From an uncultured Elusimicrobia bacterium (lineage in GTDB: Bacteria; Elusimicrobiota; Elusimicrobia; Elusimicrobiales; UBA9959): a stretch of DNA of 64,000 nucleotides. Below, piece after piece: positions 1 through 9,693 of this stretch. Position 1 is the first letter of the stretch. Every line of letters starts with the position of its first letter. The notes beneath the pieces are model-generated. The model saw only the letters and a program-made list of their open reading frames with translations. It was not told where the DNA came from and ran no database searches. The position numbers and the translations under genes are program-made. The DNA lies in the NCBI GenBank assembly GCA_903879915.1, contig CAIRNJ010000091.1, forward strand, positions 1 to 64,000, written 5' to 3'.

Positions 1-159
1 ACAACACTACAGACTTGGTAGCAGCAAAATCAACCAAAAGGAGGCCTGGCCTGGTGGCTACTGCTTGGGTAACATTCTTAATTGATTTGACAGGGGATGA
101 AAGGCCCAGAAGAACATAGGCCATGGTGCCTACTGCTGACAGGGGGGGCCGCTGGGCCC
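1..159. other. Upstream region without a recognisable gene
   Basis: I see no coding sequence that I can support here. The short open frame from 97 to 309 overlaps the kinase start in another frame and resembles no protein I know. Two imperfectly similar stretches, near 41-66 and 122-140, both contain a CTACTGCT core; I cannot assign a role to them. The region may be the tail of a gene or regulatory sequence outside the window. Confidence 0.4.
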
Positions 160-188
160 TTGACAAAACCGGAGCCGCCACCTATCCT
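160..188 (+). promoter_or_regulatory. Sigma-70-type promoter for the TPR-kinase gene
   Basis: A perfect -35 box TTGACA (160-165) is followed by a 17-base spacer and the -10 box TATCCT (183-188). Transcription would begin near 195, leaving a leader of roughly 30 bases before the ATG at 227. Confidence 0.7.
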
Positions 189-226
189 ATTACTTACTTA
201 TATTAGCGTGCGGGCAGCCGGCGACT

Positions 227-2773
227 ATGAGAACTATCGTATTAACCCTTATCTTTGTTCCGCTGTTACTGGCGGCAGGTCCGCTGCGGCCGCTGGCCGC
301 CGTCAATAACGGCGATCCGGCGGTCGCGCCTGTAGCCGAAATAACGCCCTCGCCCGCGGCAGTGCAGGAGGGCGCCGTGATGCACGATCAGCATCATAAC
401 GGCCACCCGCCGGCGGGGCCGGGCGGCGAGGATTTTATGCTGTTCAGGCGCAACGCGACCGACAACCCGGAAATTTCAGCCGCGGCCCTGGTGCGCCTGC
501 TGGAAAAAATGCCGCCCGAAGAGGTGCCCGAGTTCCGCAGAAGGAATTGCGGGAAAATAGTGGAACTGATGACGGCTTTGAACAAAGGCCGGGCGGAAGG
601 GGGGGGAGGCGGAGAGGAATATCAGCGCATCGCCGGGCAGCTCGCTCCGTATAATCTCATCCCCATGGACCGTTTCGGCAACCGTGACGGCGGCCCCCCG
701 CGCGCCGGCTTTATGGCCGACGGCGGCCCCCAGCGCAAGGGAACGCCGCCGGAAAAGGACCCGGTGGTCTCGCTGATGAACGCGCGCATAGCTATGGATT
801 CCGGCGACGCGAAAAAAAGCGAGGCGGCTATAACGGAAGCGGCCGCCTCTTTCCCCGATAACTCCTCCGTGCAGTCGGCGGTCGCGGCCTATTACGCCGA
901 GCTGGAGAATTTCGCGATGGCCGAAAAAGCCGCCACGAAAGCTATTAAGATGGACTCCAATTCCCCGGACGCTTATAAAACGCGCGCTATGGCCAGGGCT
1001 TCCCTCGAGGACAGGAAAGGCGCCATCGAGGACATCAAGAAGGCCGTTGCCATGGACCCGGACGACGAATCCGCGCGCGTGCTGTCCGTTCTGCTTGAAA
1101 GCCGCAAACCGGTGCCCACGCTTAAAACCGTTTCCTCCCTGCAGGACATGAAGCGCTCGCTGGGGATCTCCGAGGATTCTCCCGCCGAGGTGAAGAGCGC
1201 GGCGATGGCCTCCTCCGGGGCCCTGGGCGGGGCCGGAGAGCAGGAGGAGGCTTCCGGGCGGCCTCCGCTCGCGGTCCCCGATTTCGCCCGGTCAAAAACC
1301 TACCTTAAGACCGCCCTGGCGAAGAACCGCCTGGGGGATTACGAGAGCGCCGCGAACTACGCGTCGCTGGCCATCGAGAAGGATTCCGGCAACCTGGAAG
1401 CTTACCTGGAACGCGCCAACGCTTATAATTTTATGGGCAAGTACGAGAACGCCGTGCGCGATACCAGCTACGTGATAGAGAAGGACCCGCGCAATATGCA
1501 GGCTTTCAATATGCGGGCCTGGGCCCTTAACCGCAACGGCAAGGCCCGGGACGCCGAAACCGACGCGAGCCGCGCGATAGGCATCAACCCTAATTTCGCC
1601 GACGCCTGGTTCAACCGCGCGCTGTCTTACGAGAAGCAGGGCGATTACAAGCGCATGCTGGAGGATTTCAGGCAGGCCGCGGCGCTGAGCGGCTCTTATT
1701 CCAGCCGCTACCAGGACGCCGTGGCGCAGTACGGCCCGCGCGTTCCGGGCTTCGTCGCCACCGGGGGCGCCGCGTACCGCGGGGAGATGGCCGCTGCCGC
1801 CGGGCACGCCCGCAGCCCGCTCAAGCGTTTCCTGCTCCTGCTGGTCTTTTCGCTTACCGGCGGCGGCCTGGTAGCATTGGGCCTTGTCCATATTGTGACC
1901 GGCAAGAAGGAAAAAGAGACGGCCGAGGCCCGCGCGACGCACCCCGACGTGCTGTCTCCTTCCGTCTTCTACGAAGGCGTGACCACCGGCAAGTATAAGA
2001 TAGAGAAAAAGGTGGGGGAAGGCGGCATGGGGCAGGTTTACCAGGCCGTGGACCAGTCCCTGGGCCGGACGGTCGCCATCAAGAAAATGAACGAGGAGAT
2101 AAAGGTCAACGACCGCGAGAAACAGCGCTTCCTCGACGAGGCGCGCACCGTGGCGCTGCTGCACCACCCCAATATCGTGGAGATCTACACCATCTTCGAA
2201 GAGGAAGGCGACATCTACCTGGTGTTCGAATACGTGCAGGGCAAGACGCTGGACAAGGTGCTGGACGCGGAGGTGCGCATCCCCTTCGACCGGGCGCGCT
2301 GCATCTTCGACGGGGCGTCCAAGGCGCTGGCCTACGCGCACGCGAAAGGCGTGGTGCACCGCGACCTCAAGCTTTCAAATATCATGCTTTCCGACGAGGA
2401 CGGCAGCGTGAAGGTGATGGATTTCGGGCTGGCGCGGCGCGCCAAGGAATCCCTGGCGCTGGTCTCGAACAGGGAAGTGGTGGGCTCGCCGGCTTACATG
2501 GCGCCGGAACAGGAACTGGGCGTTTCCTCGGTGGAGTCCGACGTCTATTCCCTCGGGATCGGTTTTTACGAGGCGCTCAGCGGCGTGCTGCCTTTCCACG
2601 GGCCGGATTTCCGCTATCAGAAAACGCACAGGTCATACCAGGCTCTCAGCGCGCTGGTGCCGGGGCTTCCCGCGGGCACGGACGCCCTGCTGGACAAATG
2701 CCTGGCGCCGGAGCCGGAGAACCGCTTCCGCAGCGTAGAGGAATTCCGAAAGGCTTTGAACGAACTCGCGTAA
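227..2773 (+). CDS. Membrane-anchored TPR protein with C-terminal Hanks-type Ser/Thr kinase
   Basis: This is a signalling kinase that phosphorylates Ser/Thr on partner proteins; its targets are unknown. Residues 1-25 look like a signal peptide or signal anchor. TPR repeats occupy roughly residues 180-290 and 355-500. A hydrophobic segment near 533-557 crosses the membrane. The kinase fills about 585-848 with all key motifs: glycine loop GEGGMGQVY at 597, VAIKK with Lys619, HRDLK with Asp713, DFG with Asp732, and MAPE. The domain order is the reverse of the common PknB layout, where the kinase comes first and a sensor follows the membrane segment. If the N-terminal signal is exported, the TPR part is periplasmic and the kinase cytoplasmic. 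The stretch 300-350 is low-complexity. It is a single gene with its own promoter and terminator, and it is convergent with the next gene. Confidence 0.93.
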   Translation: MRTIVLTLIFVPLLLAAGPLRPLAAVNNGDPAVAPVAEITPSPAAVQEGAVMHDQHHNGHPPAGPGGEDFMLFRRNATDNPEISAAALVRLLEKMPPEEVPEFRRRNCGKIVELMTALNKGRAEGGGGGEEYQRIAGQLAPYNLIPMDRFGNRDGGPPRAGFMADGGPQRKGTPPEKDPVVSLMNARIAMDSGDAKKSEAAITEAAASFPDNSSVQSAVAAYYAELENFAMAEKAATKAIKMDSNSPDAYKTRAMARASLEDRKGAIEDIKKAVAMDPDDESARVLSVLLESRKPVPTLKTVSSLQDMKRSLGISEDSPAEVKSAAMASSGALGGAGEQEEASGRPPLAVPDFARSKTYLKTALAKNRLGDYESAANYASLAIEKDSGNLEAYLERANAYNFMGKYENAVRDTSYVIEKDPRNMQAFNMRAWALNRNGKARDAETDASRAIGINPNFADAWFNRALSYEKQGDYKRMLEDFRQAAALSGSYSSRYQDAVAQYGPRVPGFVATGGAAYRGEMAAAAGHARSPLKRFLLLLVFSLTGGGLVALGLVHIVTGKKEKETAEARATHPDVLSPSVFYEGVTTGKYKIEKKVGEGGMGQVYQAVDQSLGRTVAIKKMNEEIKVNDREKQRFLDEARTVALLHHPNIVEIYTIFEEEGDIYLVFEYVQGKTLDKVLDAEVRIPFDRARCIFDGASKALAYAHAKGVVHRDLKLSNIMLSDEDGSVKVMDFGLARRAKESLALVSNREVVGSPAYMAPEQELGVSSVESDVYSLGIGFYEALSGVLPFHGPDFRYQKTHRSYQALSALVPGLPAGTDALLDKCLAPEPENRFRSVEEFRKALNELA

Positions 2774-2785
2774 GGACGGCGGCGG

Positions 2786-2822
2786 CCGGCTCAGGGATTG
2801 TTCCCGGGGCCGGTCTTTTTTT
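2786..2822 (+). terminator. Rho-independent terminator after the kinase gene
   Basis: A hairpin pairs CCGGC (2786-2790) with GCCGG (2809-2813) and GGGA (2794-2797) with TCCC (2802-2805) around a TTGT loop. A run of seven T at 2816-2822 follows. It overlaps the last codons of the convergent minus-strand gene that ends at 2791. Confidence 0.75.
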
Positions 2823-4365
2823 GCGCGTCCAGGGCGGAGGCTATGTACTGGAAAGCTTTGCCGATGCTGTAGGTCTTGTGGCCGGGGGGAAGGGTTTCCA
2901 TCAGCCTGCGCACCGCGGTCAGATCGTCGCCCAGCGTGACGATGGGCGGCTCTTTGTAGCCGCTGGCCCAGGTCTGGGGGAAACCGGCCGTGGCCAGCAG
3001 CCCGTTGCACAGGCAGACCCTGCCTTTGGTGTGCGGGACCTTGCCGCCTTTGCGCACGTATTCTTCCTCGTTCTCCGCCGGGCAGCGGAAACGCAGGTCG
3101 CCCTGCGGGGTGAGGTAGGCGCTTTGCAGAAAACCGATATCGCAGACCCGCCTGCGGGCCGAATAGACCTTCTCGTCCGATAAAGTGCCGGGGATCTGCG
3201 CGACTTTGAACGGAAAGCCGCTGGGCGAGGTCCTGCCGTCGGTCTTGATCTCCAGAGCGTTCCTGGAGATCATCTCCAGGGCCTGGTTGCGGAGTTCCGG
3301 GGCGAGCCCGGACTGCCCGCTGAGAGCCGCGGCGGTGCCGAATTGTATGCCGGAGGCGCCGAGAGCCAGCGCTTCAGCGAGCCGCTCCGGGCTGCCGTAA
3401 GCTCCGGCCATCCAGAAAGGCAGGCCGAGGCCGGCTATGGCCTTGACGTCGATAGCGTCGGCTTCGGTATAGATCACGACAGCATCGCCCTGCTTGTTGA
3501 AAGCCTTGCGGCCGGGAGGAGCGTTATGCCCTCCGGCCACCGAGCCTTCTATGATGAAGCCGTAGGGGCGGGAAACCGGGTTGGAGGCCAAAGCTTCGGC
3601 CAGGGCGAAAGAGGAGACTATGGCCAGGAACTTAGGTTTAGGCAGGGCCGGAGCTGCGGCGCCGGCGCCCAGCGTGTCCGGGCGTATGCAGACCGCGAAT
3701 TCGCCCGAGTTGGAATCGGTGCCGTAAACGCGCAGCGCCAGCGACGCGGCCTCGTGCCTGGAAAGTTTATCGATGATCCCCGGAATTTCGGCCGGGCTGC
3801 CGGCGCCCATCGCCACATAGTCCACGCCGGCCAGCATGGCCCCGTAAAGGCCCCAGGGCAGCGGGCGCTCGACTTTGCGCAGGTAATTGATGCCGACCTT
3901 CCCGGCATGGCCCTCTTTGGCCAGCCAGACTTCCGCGAAATTGGCGGCCAGCGTGAGCAGCTGGAATTCGGGGTTGGGCTCCCAGAGGGAAGCCGGGCCG
4001 GCCGCCCCCGGGACGCGGGTGAGTTTACCGGTGGGGGTGGCTTTGAACGGCGCCGAGGCCGGCTTGCCGTTCTCTATGAAATAATTCTTCAGGAGCTGCC
4101 TGAGCGGGAGTTCCAGGGCCGGCACGCGGCGGCTGAGCTCGGCGAAGGCCCGGCGCACGTGGCCGCCGGGGTCGCCCTGCTGCAGTATGCGGGCGTAGAC
4201 TATGTCCAGGGCCGTCCCCGAAACTATGCCCATGCCGCCCAGCAGGGAAACTATGCGGGACATGACCCAGCAGGAGATCCAGATGCCCATGCCGCCGGAG
4301 ATTATGACGGGGTCCTGCTGTTGGGCGGGAAGGCCGGAAAAGGTGGATATCGGGTCGTTTACCAT
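2791..4365 (-). CDS. Nitronate monooxygenase / PfaD-family FMN enzyme
   Basis: This is a TIM-barrel flavoprotein of the 2-nitropropane dioxygenase superfamily, which oxidises alkyl nitronates; the PfaD branch instead works as an enoyl reductase in polyunsaturated fatty acid synthesis. The N-terminal part has the PVIISGGMG segment expected at the barrel mouth. The middle has GSVAGGHNAPPG, the His-bearing motif of the family, and the phosphate-binding part GAYGSPERLAEAL...GASGIQFGTA follows. The C-terminal third has an RFRC...RVCLCNGL cysteine cluster typical of the longer PfaD-like proteins. At 524 residues it is longer than classical nitronate monooxygenases of about 350. No polyketide-type PUFA synthase is nearby, so the substrate is unassigned. 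It lies downstream of the UshA-like gene on the same strand, 90 bases away, but has its own -10 box. Confidence 0.85.
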   Translation of the reverse strand: MVNDPISTFSGLPAQQQDPVIISGGMGIWISCWVMSRIVSLLGGMGIVSGTALDIVYARILQQGDPGGHVRRAFAELSRRVPALELPLRQLLKNYFIENGKPASAPFKATPTGKLTRVPGAAGPASLWEPNPEFQLLTLAANFAEVWLAKEGHAGKVGINYLRKVERPLPWGLYGAMLAGVDYVAMGAGSPAEIPGIIDKLSRHEAASLALRVYGTDSNSGEFAVCIRPDTLGAGAAAPALPKPKFLAIVSSFALAEALASNPVSRPYGFIIEGSVAGGHNAPPGRKAFNKQGDAVVIYTEADAIDVKAIAGLGLPFWMAGAYGSPERLAEALALGASGIQFGTAAALSGQSGLAPELRNQALEMISRNALEIKTDGRTSPSGFPFKVAQIPGTLSDEKVYSARRRVCDIGFLQSAYLTPQGDLRFRCPAENEEEYVRKGGKVPHTKGRVCLCNGLLATAGFPQTWASGYKEPPIVTLGDDLTAVRRLMETLPPGHKTYSIGKAFQYIASALDAQKKTGPGNNP

Positions 4366-4388
4366 TGTGATTCAGTCCGCAACGTATA

Positions 4389-4394
4389 ATTATA
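4389..4394 (-). promoter_or_regulatory. -10 box for the nitronate monooxygenase-like gene
   Basis: On the minus strand a consensus TATAAT lies 23 bases before the ATG at 4365. No good -35 box is visible. The surrounding sequence is AT-rich in an otherwise GC-rich region. Confidence 0.5.
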
Positions 4395-4455
4395 GATATT
4401 TTCGGCTTCCGTGTCACCGCAGGAACGGGAAACGGGGGGCGCGAAAGCCCGGTGG

Positions 4456-7203
4456 TCAGCGCTTTAATTTGAAAAGCCTGGAATATTCCAGCGAAAAGCC
4501 GGTGGTAAGGTTCGAAGCGGAGCCGCCGAGCTTCTTGCCCGAAGCGAGGAAATAACTCGCGAACGGGTTTATTGTTATATCGCCGTACAGCCGCGTGCTC
4601 AGTCTGAAGTTCAGCTCGAGCCTTTCTTTGAGGTCGTTGACCGTGTCGAAGCGGCTGCGCGCGAAATTACGGTAAGTGCCGTCCGCGTTCAGGGTCAGGG
4701 CCGTGCCCGGCACCGGCCAGGCCAGGCGGAAGCCGGTTTCGGCCGCGTACTGGGTGCGCGCCGGGGAATAGGTGTAGACCTGCTCCGTGGTCAGGCCGGC
4801 GTAAAATTCCTGCACGTAAGTGCCCTCGAACATTTTCAGGCCGGCCTTGCCCCGCAGCACTTTCCTCAAAGGCAGGGGGGTGGCCCTTGAAAATTCGGTG
4901 TCGTAGGCCGCCGTCGCGAAAGGGCCTATTACCAGCGCTCCCAGCGCCCCGTTGTAGCTCTTGAGCCGGTACCGGAGTTCGTTCTCCAGTATTATCTGGT
5001 CCACGCTTTCGGTGGTCACCTGCGGCCGGCCGGAGGGGCGCAGCACCAGTTTCCCGTAGTCCGCCGAGATCCCGGAATCGAACCTGAATTTCCCGCTGTG
5101 GAATTCGGAGAACAGCTTGCCGGAGCCCTGTATCTGGGTCTGGTCCACGGCGCTCAGCCGCGACTCGTTGACGCCCGCGTAGCCCGTCCCGGCGGAGACC
5201 GACGTGTTAACCATCTGCAGCGAAAGGTCGCGCAGGTTCAGGCGCCAGATGTCGCGGTTCTCCGGCAGGTCCGCCGCTGCGGCCTTGACCGCCCTTTCCC
5301 AGGCCTCGCGCGTAGGGGAGCCGTCCTTCAGGGCGCGCAGGCTTCCCGTCACGGCCTCGTGCAGCGTGACCGGCGGGCCTTTTCTCCTGTGGAACCCGTT
5401 CTTGCCGGCCAGCAGGCTGGCCGGCAGCGCGGTAAGGTAGTATTCCCCGTCGCTGAGCGGCAGGCCGGCCACGCGGCCGGCGGCGTCGATGCCGGAGACG
5501 GCGTAATACTCTTTTTCCCTGTACGACTGGGCCGAATAATACGCCAGGGCGTTCATGGCCGGCGGGACCTTTCTCGCGAAATTCCTGAGAAAGGCCCCGG
5601 GCACCCAGACCAGCTCTACCGGCTCGTCCGGGCCCAGCCAGACCTTTACCAGCGAAGAGGGCGTATCGCCCAGCACGTTGCTTATGCCGGGCGTCAGCTT
5701 CAGCACCGCGACCTCGGCCTTGAATTTTTTCCTGAGGAGGCCGGCCGCCATGTTGAAAAAGTCGGGGACGGCGTAGATCGGGAAAGGGGGCCTGTTGTTC
5801 AGCGAGATGCGGCGCGGGTCGGGCAGCAGCGCGTCGCCGGAGCCCATCAGGCTTTTGATGATGCGCTCTTTCATCTCCGTCTTTTTCTGGTACTGGAAAG
5901 GTTCGCTGGCGTCCTCGGGCCGCGGCGCGGCTTCCGCCGCCGTGAACTCGCCTTCCTGGTTGAATTCCAGGGTTATCCTGCCGGCGCCGCTGGAGTCCGG
6001 GAAGACCGTCAGGGCCGGGCCGAAGCGCGTCTCTTTGCTCCAGTTCGCCAGCTCCACCCGGTTCTTCCTTACCGGGGCGGTCTCCCCGGTCCTGGGGCCT
6101 ATCAGCACGTCTACGCCCGCCGTGTTCAGCAGCCAGCCCAGGTCCTCCTTTCTGGAGAACGTCACCGCCACCACCGTCCCGGAGTTGAATTTTCCGCGCA
6201 GTTCGGCCAGCAGCGCCGGGAAAGCCTCGCCGGAGCGGGGGTCCCACGGCGCGAAAGGCGAGCCGCGCAGCGCGGCCAGCGTGACCGGGTTGTAGGGAAG
6301 CAGGGAGATGAACGCCACCGTAGTGCCGGCTATCTCCCGCAGGGCGTAAGGCTTTATGACGCCCGCGAGGTCGGGGTCGGAGATCTTCACGTTGGAGCAC
6401 ACGAATTCCGGCGCCGAGGAGGAGAGCTGCACTCTCCCTTCCTTGGACAGGCGCCAGAAATTCGTCAGGTCCGGCTGGTCCAGCGCGGCGATATCGGTGC
6501 CGGCGGCGGCCAGCTCGTCGAGCAGCAGCCCGTGGCCCGCGTCCCCGGAACTGGGCGGCCTGGCCTCCGAGGCCCCGAGGCTTAAAAGGAGGTTGGAATC
6601 CTTGTTGGAGGCCTCTTCCACCGTGTCGCAGCTCGGGCTGTCGAGGCCCATCGGGAGCCCGAGGCTGGTGAAGATCCTTCTCCCGGAGTCCACAGCCAGG
6701 CGGTGTTCCATCTTGAAAGTGGGCTCCCACAGCCGCTTCTCCCGGAAGGAGGGGACGTACAGCACGCGGAACTTAAGCCCCGACGGCGAATACCCGGTAA
6801 GTATCTCCGCCGGCAGCTGTTCGGTCTTCAGGCCGGCGGCCCGCGTAGTCTCGGAGAAATTATCCAGCAGGTCCCTGGGCGGAACGATCAGGGAATTCCC
6901 GCCCGCTATGATGTCCAGCCTTCTTTCGAACGTGTAGCGGGTGGTGCGGCCCAGTTCCGCCGGGCCCAGCTCTTCCGGGCCGTTGATGACGAATTTCGCG
7001 CCGTTGGTATAGGTTATGGCGCTGTTGACGCTCTCCAGCTTTATCGTGCCGGTGGAGGCGGCGAACTGCTCCACGGCCCCGGCCAGGCCGAAAGTGATGC
7101 GGTATTCGTGGTCGAAGTAGTGTATGGCCACGCTGGAGGCGGCGTTGAGCGCGCGGGGCGAAAAAAGCAGCAGAACGGCCGTCAGCGCCTGGAGTGTTTT
7201 CAC
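4456..7203 (-). CDS. Secreted UshA-like protein (catalytically degenerate) with C-terminal barrel-like domain
   Basis: Residues 1-22 form a signal peptide ending near LNAA. Residues about 165-420 follow the order of the UshA/5'-nucleotidase metallophosphatase domain and about 450-640 resemble its substrate-binding C-terminal domain ([33 protein letters not shown]). The metal ligands of the family are missing: the segment where GNHEFD is expected reads [11 protein letters not shown], and the place of the GGHTH motif reads [11 protein letters not shown]. Residues from about 665 on have alternating aromatic beta-strand patterns like an outer-membrane barrel. I infer a non-enzymatic or altered-specificity envelope protein. 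Translation starts at a GTG immediately after a strong promoter. I am fairly sure of the domain resemblance and less sure of the barrel. Confidence 0.6.
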   Translation of the reverse strand: MKTLQALTAVLLLFSPRALNAASSVAIHYFDHEYRITFGLAGAVEQFAASTGTIKLESVNSAITYTNGAKFVINGPEELGPAELGRTTRYTFERRLDIIAGGNSLIVPPRDLLDNFSETTRAAGLKTEQLPAEILTGYSPSGLKFRVLYVPSFREKRLWEPTFKMEHRLAVDSGRRIFTSLGLPMGLDSPSCDTVEEASNKDSNLLLSLGASEARPPSSGDAGHGLLLDELAAAGTDIAALDQPDLTNFWRLSKEGRVQLSSSAPEFVCSNVKISDPDLAGVIKPYALREIAGTTVAFISLLPYNPVTLAALRGSPFAPWDPRSGEAFPALLAELRGKFNSGTVVAVTFSRKEDLGWLLNTAGVDVLIGPRTGETAPVRKNRVELANWSKETRFGPALTVFPDSSGAGRITLEFNQEGEFTAAEAAPRPEDASEPFQYQKKTEMKERIIKSLMGSGDALLPDPRRISLNNRPPFPIYAVPDFFNMAAGLLRKKFKAEVAVLKLTPGISNVLGDTPSSLVKVWLGPDEPVELVWVPGAFLRNFARKVPPAMNALAYYSAQSYREKEYYAVSGIDAAGRVAGLPLSDGEYYLTALPASLLAGKNGFHRRKGPPVTLHEAVTGSLRALKDGSPTREAWERAVKAAAADLPENRDIWRLNLRDLSLQMVNTSVSAGTGYAGVNESRLSAVDQTQIQGSGKLFSEFHSGKFRFDSGISADYGKLVLRPSGRPQVTTESVDQIILENELRYRLKSYNGALGALVIGPFATAAYDTEFSRATPLPLRKVLRGKAGLKMFEGTYVQEFYAGLTTEQVYTYSPARTQYAAETGFRLAWPVPGTALTLNADGTYRNFARSRFDTVNDLKERLELNFRLSTRLYGDITINPFASYFLASGKKLGGSASNLTTGFSLEYSRLFKLKR

Positions 7204-7209
7204 GGGACT

Positions 7210-7238
7210 AGATTAGCATTCTTCGAGTTCCGGTTCAA
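7210..7238 (-). promoter_or_regulatory. Promoter of the UshA-like gene, giving a probably leaderless mRNA
   Basis: On the minus strand TTGAAC (7238-7233) is followed by a 17-base spacer ending in TGC and then TAATCT (7215-7210), an extended -10 arrangement. The -10 box ends six bases before the GTG start at 7203, so the transcript would begin at about the start codon. Confidence 0.6.
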
Positions 7239-7244
7239 AATCGG

Positions 7245-7250
7245 TATAAT
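7245..7250 (+). promoter_or_regulatory. -10 box for tdh
   Basis: A consensus TATAAT sits about 65 bases before the tdh ATG, back to back with the divergent promoter of the UshA-like gene. The -35 region is poor, at best TTCGAG at 7222. Confidence 0.5.
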
Positions 7251-7314
7251 ATTATTCGCAGGGAAAACCCGCCGCGTGCCGCCAGTGAGCGTTTCTTTTT
7301 TTAAGGAGAAAATT

Positions 7315-8346
7315 ATGAAAGCCCTTGTGAAAGCGAAACCTGAAAAAGGCCTCTGGCTGCAGGACGTCCCGAAGCCGCAGATAAACGACAACGAGGTGCT
7401 GGTAAAGATCCGCCAGACCGCCATCTGCGGCACCGATATACATATTTACCAGTGGGACGAGTGGGCGCAGAAGACCATTCCCGTGCCGATGCACGTCGGG
7501 CATGAATTCGTGGGCGAGATCGCCGAACTCGGGAAGAACGTCAAGGGCCACTTCCTCGGCGAACGCGTTTCCGGCGAAGGCCACATCGTGTGCGGCCACT
7601 GCCGCAACTGCAAGGCCGGCCACCGGCACCTGTGCGTGAACACGAAGGGCATAGGCGTGAACCTCCCGGGCTGCTTCGCTGAGTACCTGGCCATACCGGC
7701 CGAGAACGTGTTCCCGCTGCCGGAGGGCGTGTCCGACGACGAGGCCTCCATCCTCGACCCGCTGGGCAACGCCGTGCATACGGCGCTTTCCTTCGACCTT
7801 ATCGGCGAGGACGTGCTGATAACCGGCGCCGGCCCCATCGGCATAATGGCCGGGGCCATAGCCGGCCATGTGGGCGCGCGCCACGTGGTGATAACCGACG
7901 TGAACGATTACCGCATGGACCTGGCCCGCAAGCTGGGCATAAAGAACGTGGTGGATTCCCGCAAAGAAAAGCTCCCCGAAGTGATGCACCGCCTCGGCAT
8001 GACCGAAGGTTTCGACGTGGGCCTTGAAATGAGCGGCAACGCGCAGGCCTTCAACGACATGATAGGCTCGGTGAAGATGGGCGCCAAAATAGCGCTGCTC
8101 GGCATACTGCCGCCCAACACCACGATCCCGTGGAGCAACGTCATCTTCAAGGCCCTTACGCTGAAATGCATCTACGGGCGCGAGATCTTCGAGACCTGGT
8201 ACAAGATGTGCGCCATGCTTACCAGCGGCCTGGACATAAAGCCCATCATCACGCACCGCTTCCCGGCCAGGGATTTCAAAGAGGGCTTTGAAATAATGTC
8301 TTCCGGCAGGTCGGGCAAGATAATACTCGACTGGACGAAGCTCTGA
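7315..8346 (+). CDS. tdh: L-threonine 3-dehydrogenase
   Basis: A zinc-dependent NAD+ dehydrogenase that converts L-threonine to 2-amino-3-oxobutyrate in the cytoplasm. The 343-residue length matches the family. Catalytic zinc ligands Cys38, His63 and Glu64 and structural zinc cysteines 93, 96, 99 and 107 occupy the same numbered positions as in the E. coli enzyme. A Rossmann GAGPIG motif lies near residue 175. The start is the ATG at 7315 because AAGGAG lies six bases upstream; the open frame continues upstream without coding character. The usual partner kbl (2-amino-3-ketobutyrate CoA ligase) is not adjacent, so it may be elsewhere or the product may decay to aminoacetone. Confidence 0.96.
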   Translation: MKALVKAKPEKGLWLQDVPKPQINDNEVLVKIRQTAICGTDIHIYQWDEWAQKTIPVPMHVGHEFVGEIAELGKNVKGHFLGERVSGEGHIVCGHCRNCKAGHRHLCVNTKGIGVNLPGCFAEYLAIPAENVFPLPEGVSDDEASILDPLGNAVHTALSFDLIGEDVLITGAGPIGIMAGAIAGHVGARHVVITDVNDYRMDLARKLGIKNVVDSRKEKLPEVMHRLGMTEGFDVGLEMSGNAQAFNDMIGSVKMGAKIALLGILPPNTTIPWSNVIFKALTLKCIYGREIFETWYKMCAMLTSGLDIKPIITHRFPARDFKEGFEIMSSGRSGKIILDWTKL

Positions 8347-8417
8347 GCGGGCCGCGCGAAGCCCGGGGGAGCCTCCCGGGGCAGGGCGGGACGAGAATAA
8401 AGACCGGGAAACCCACG

Positions 8418-9662
8418 ATGATGAAGAACTTCAAACTGTTCGCCGCCGTAGCCGCCATGCTGCTGCTTTCGGGCTGCGGCTTCGTCAAAGGCAAGGCCGC
8501 CGGCTATTATCTGTCCAAAGCCCGCGCCACCGCGCAGAAGGCCGGCCCCGCGCCGGCCGAACTCGAGGAGGCTTTCGCGCGGGTGGAAAAGGCCTCCGGG
8601 TACGCGCCCGACTCGCCCGCGGCCGTGGATGTGCTCGACGACCTGGCCGCCGCCAGCGAAAAGAGCGCCTTCGCCAAAGGGCAGGAACTGCAGTCGGCCA
8701 TCCTTAAGAAAATGATAGCGCGCAACGGCGCCTACTGGCCCGCGCGGGAATCCCTCGTGAGCTTCCTGGCCTCGCGCGGGGACTTGAGCGGCCTGGCCGA
8801 CGAGGCTATGGCCGCCGGAAAACTTGCCTCTGATTCCGATAAAGATCCCGGGAACCGCTATTGCGCTCTGCTGGTGCAGCTGGCCGCCACGGCCGCCTCG
8901 GTGCCCTGGCTGGAATCGGAAGCTTTCGTCAGCCTGAACAAGTCGCCCGAGGTCTTTTTCGAAAAAGCCGGCGGCTATTCCGCGGCCGCGGAGCAGGTCT
9001 CGGCCATCAAGGCCGAGCTGGACAGGATGACCGCCGCCGACGCCGCGCTGAAAAAAGTCCCGCCGCCGAAGCTCGCCTCGGCGGCCGAAGTGGCCTGCGC
9101 CGACGCTCTGCGCGATAAGGACGCGATAGCGCGGGCCGCGGCTTTCAACGCGAAAGCGGCCGCCGAGCCGGCTTTCAGGAACGCCGTTACGATGACCATA
9201 CAGGGCAACGCCGCTCTGGTCGGCAAGGACTACGCCCGGGCCCGGGCCTTCTACCAGGGCGCGCTGTCCCGGTATCCCGGGCTGCTAGACTCCCGGCGCC
9301 AGCTGGCGGAGACGGATTTCCAGGAGGGCGCCAGCCTTGCCGCGGTGGGCGGGGCGGCCAAGGCCGCCGACCAGCTGCTGGGCAGGGCCTATGCCGGCGC
9401 CAACGCCGTGATCGCGGCCGCCGGGCAGGCCGCCAACAGCATCCCTTTCCTGAAGCCGGATAAGTTCATCGGGGATACCTATGCCCTTAAGGCGGCGTCC
9501 ATCGCCGCCATACGCGCGGTGAAGGGCGCTAAGCTTAAAAAAGCGGCCGCGGCCAGGCTTGAAGCGGATTTTAAAGCCTCCCTCGACGAGGCGCTTAAGT
9601 TCAACCCCGAAGGCCGCCTGGCGCGCGAGCTGAACGAGCGCTATACCAAAGAAGGATTTTAG
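8418..9662 (+). CDS. Alanine-rich helical lipoprotein with TPR-like repeats
   Basis: I do not recognise a named family. The first 20 residues are a lipoprotein signal with lipobox LLSGC, so the mature protein should be lipid-anchored in the envelope. The rest is almost entirely alpha-helical, alanine-rich and TPR-like: the segment near residues 275-300 (KDYARARAFYQGALSRYP) has the spacing of a TPR unit. No catalytic motif is visible. The start could be either of two adjacent ATGs, 8418 or 8421. It follows tdh by 71 bases on the same strand and precedes another exported protein gene. Confidence 0.7.
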   Translation: MMKNFKLFAAVAAMLLLSGCGFVKGKAAGYYLSKARATAQKAGPAPAELEEAFARVEKASGYAPDSPAAVDVLDDLAAASEKSAFAKGQELQSAILKKMIARNGAYWPARESLVSFLASRGDLSGLADEAMAAGKLASDSDKDPGNRYCALLVQLAATAASVPWLESEAFVSLNKSPEVFFEKAGGYSAAAEQVSAIKAELDRMTAADAALKKVPPPKLASAAEVACADALRDKDAIARAAAFNAKAAAEPAFRNAVTMTIQGNAALVGKDYARARAFYQGALSRYPGLLDSRRQLAETDFQEGASLAAVGGAAKAADQLLGRAYAGANAVIAAAGQAANSIPFLKPDKFIGDTYALKAASIAAIRAVKGAKLKKAAAARLEADFKASLDEALKFNPEGRLARELNERYTKEGF

Positions 9663-9693
9663 GGCGGTTTCCCGGGCCGCCTTTGTGGCTTAT

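Noticed and set aside
97-309. 70-residue frame overlapping the kinase start
   Set aside because: Lies over the promoter and the signal peptide region of the kinase in another frame and has no coding features.
7231-7241. GGTTCAAAATC as a tRNA T-arm
   Set aside because: No acceptor or anticodon stem surrounds it; it lies in a divergent promoter region.
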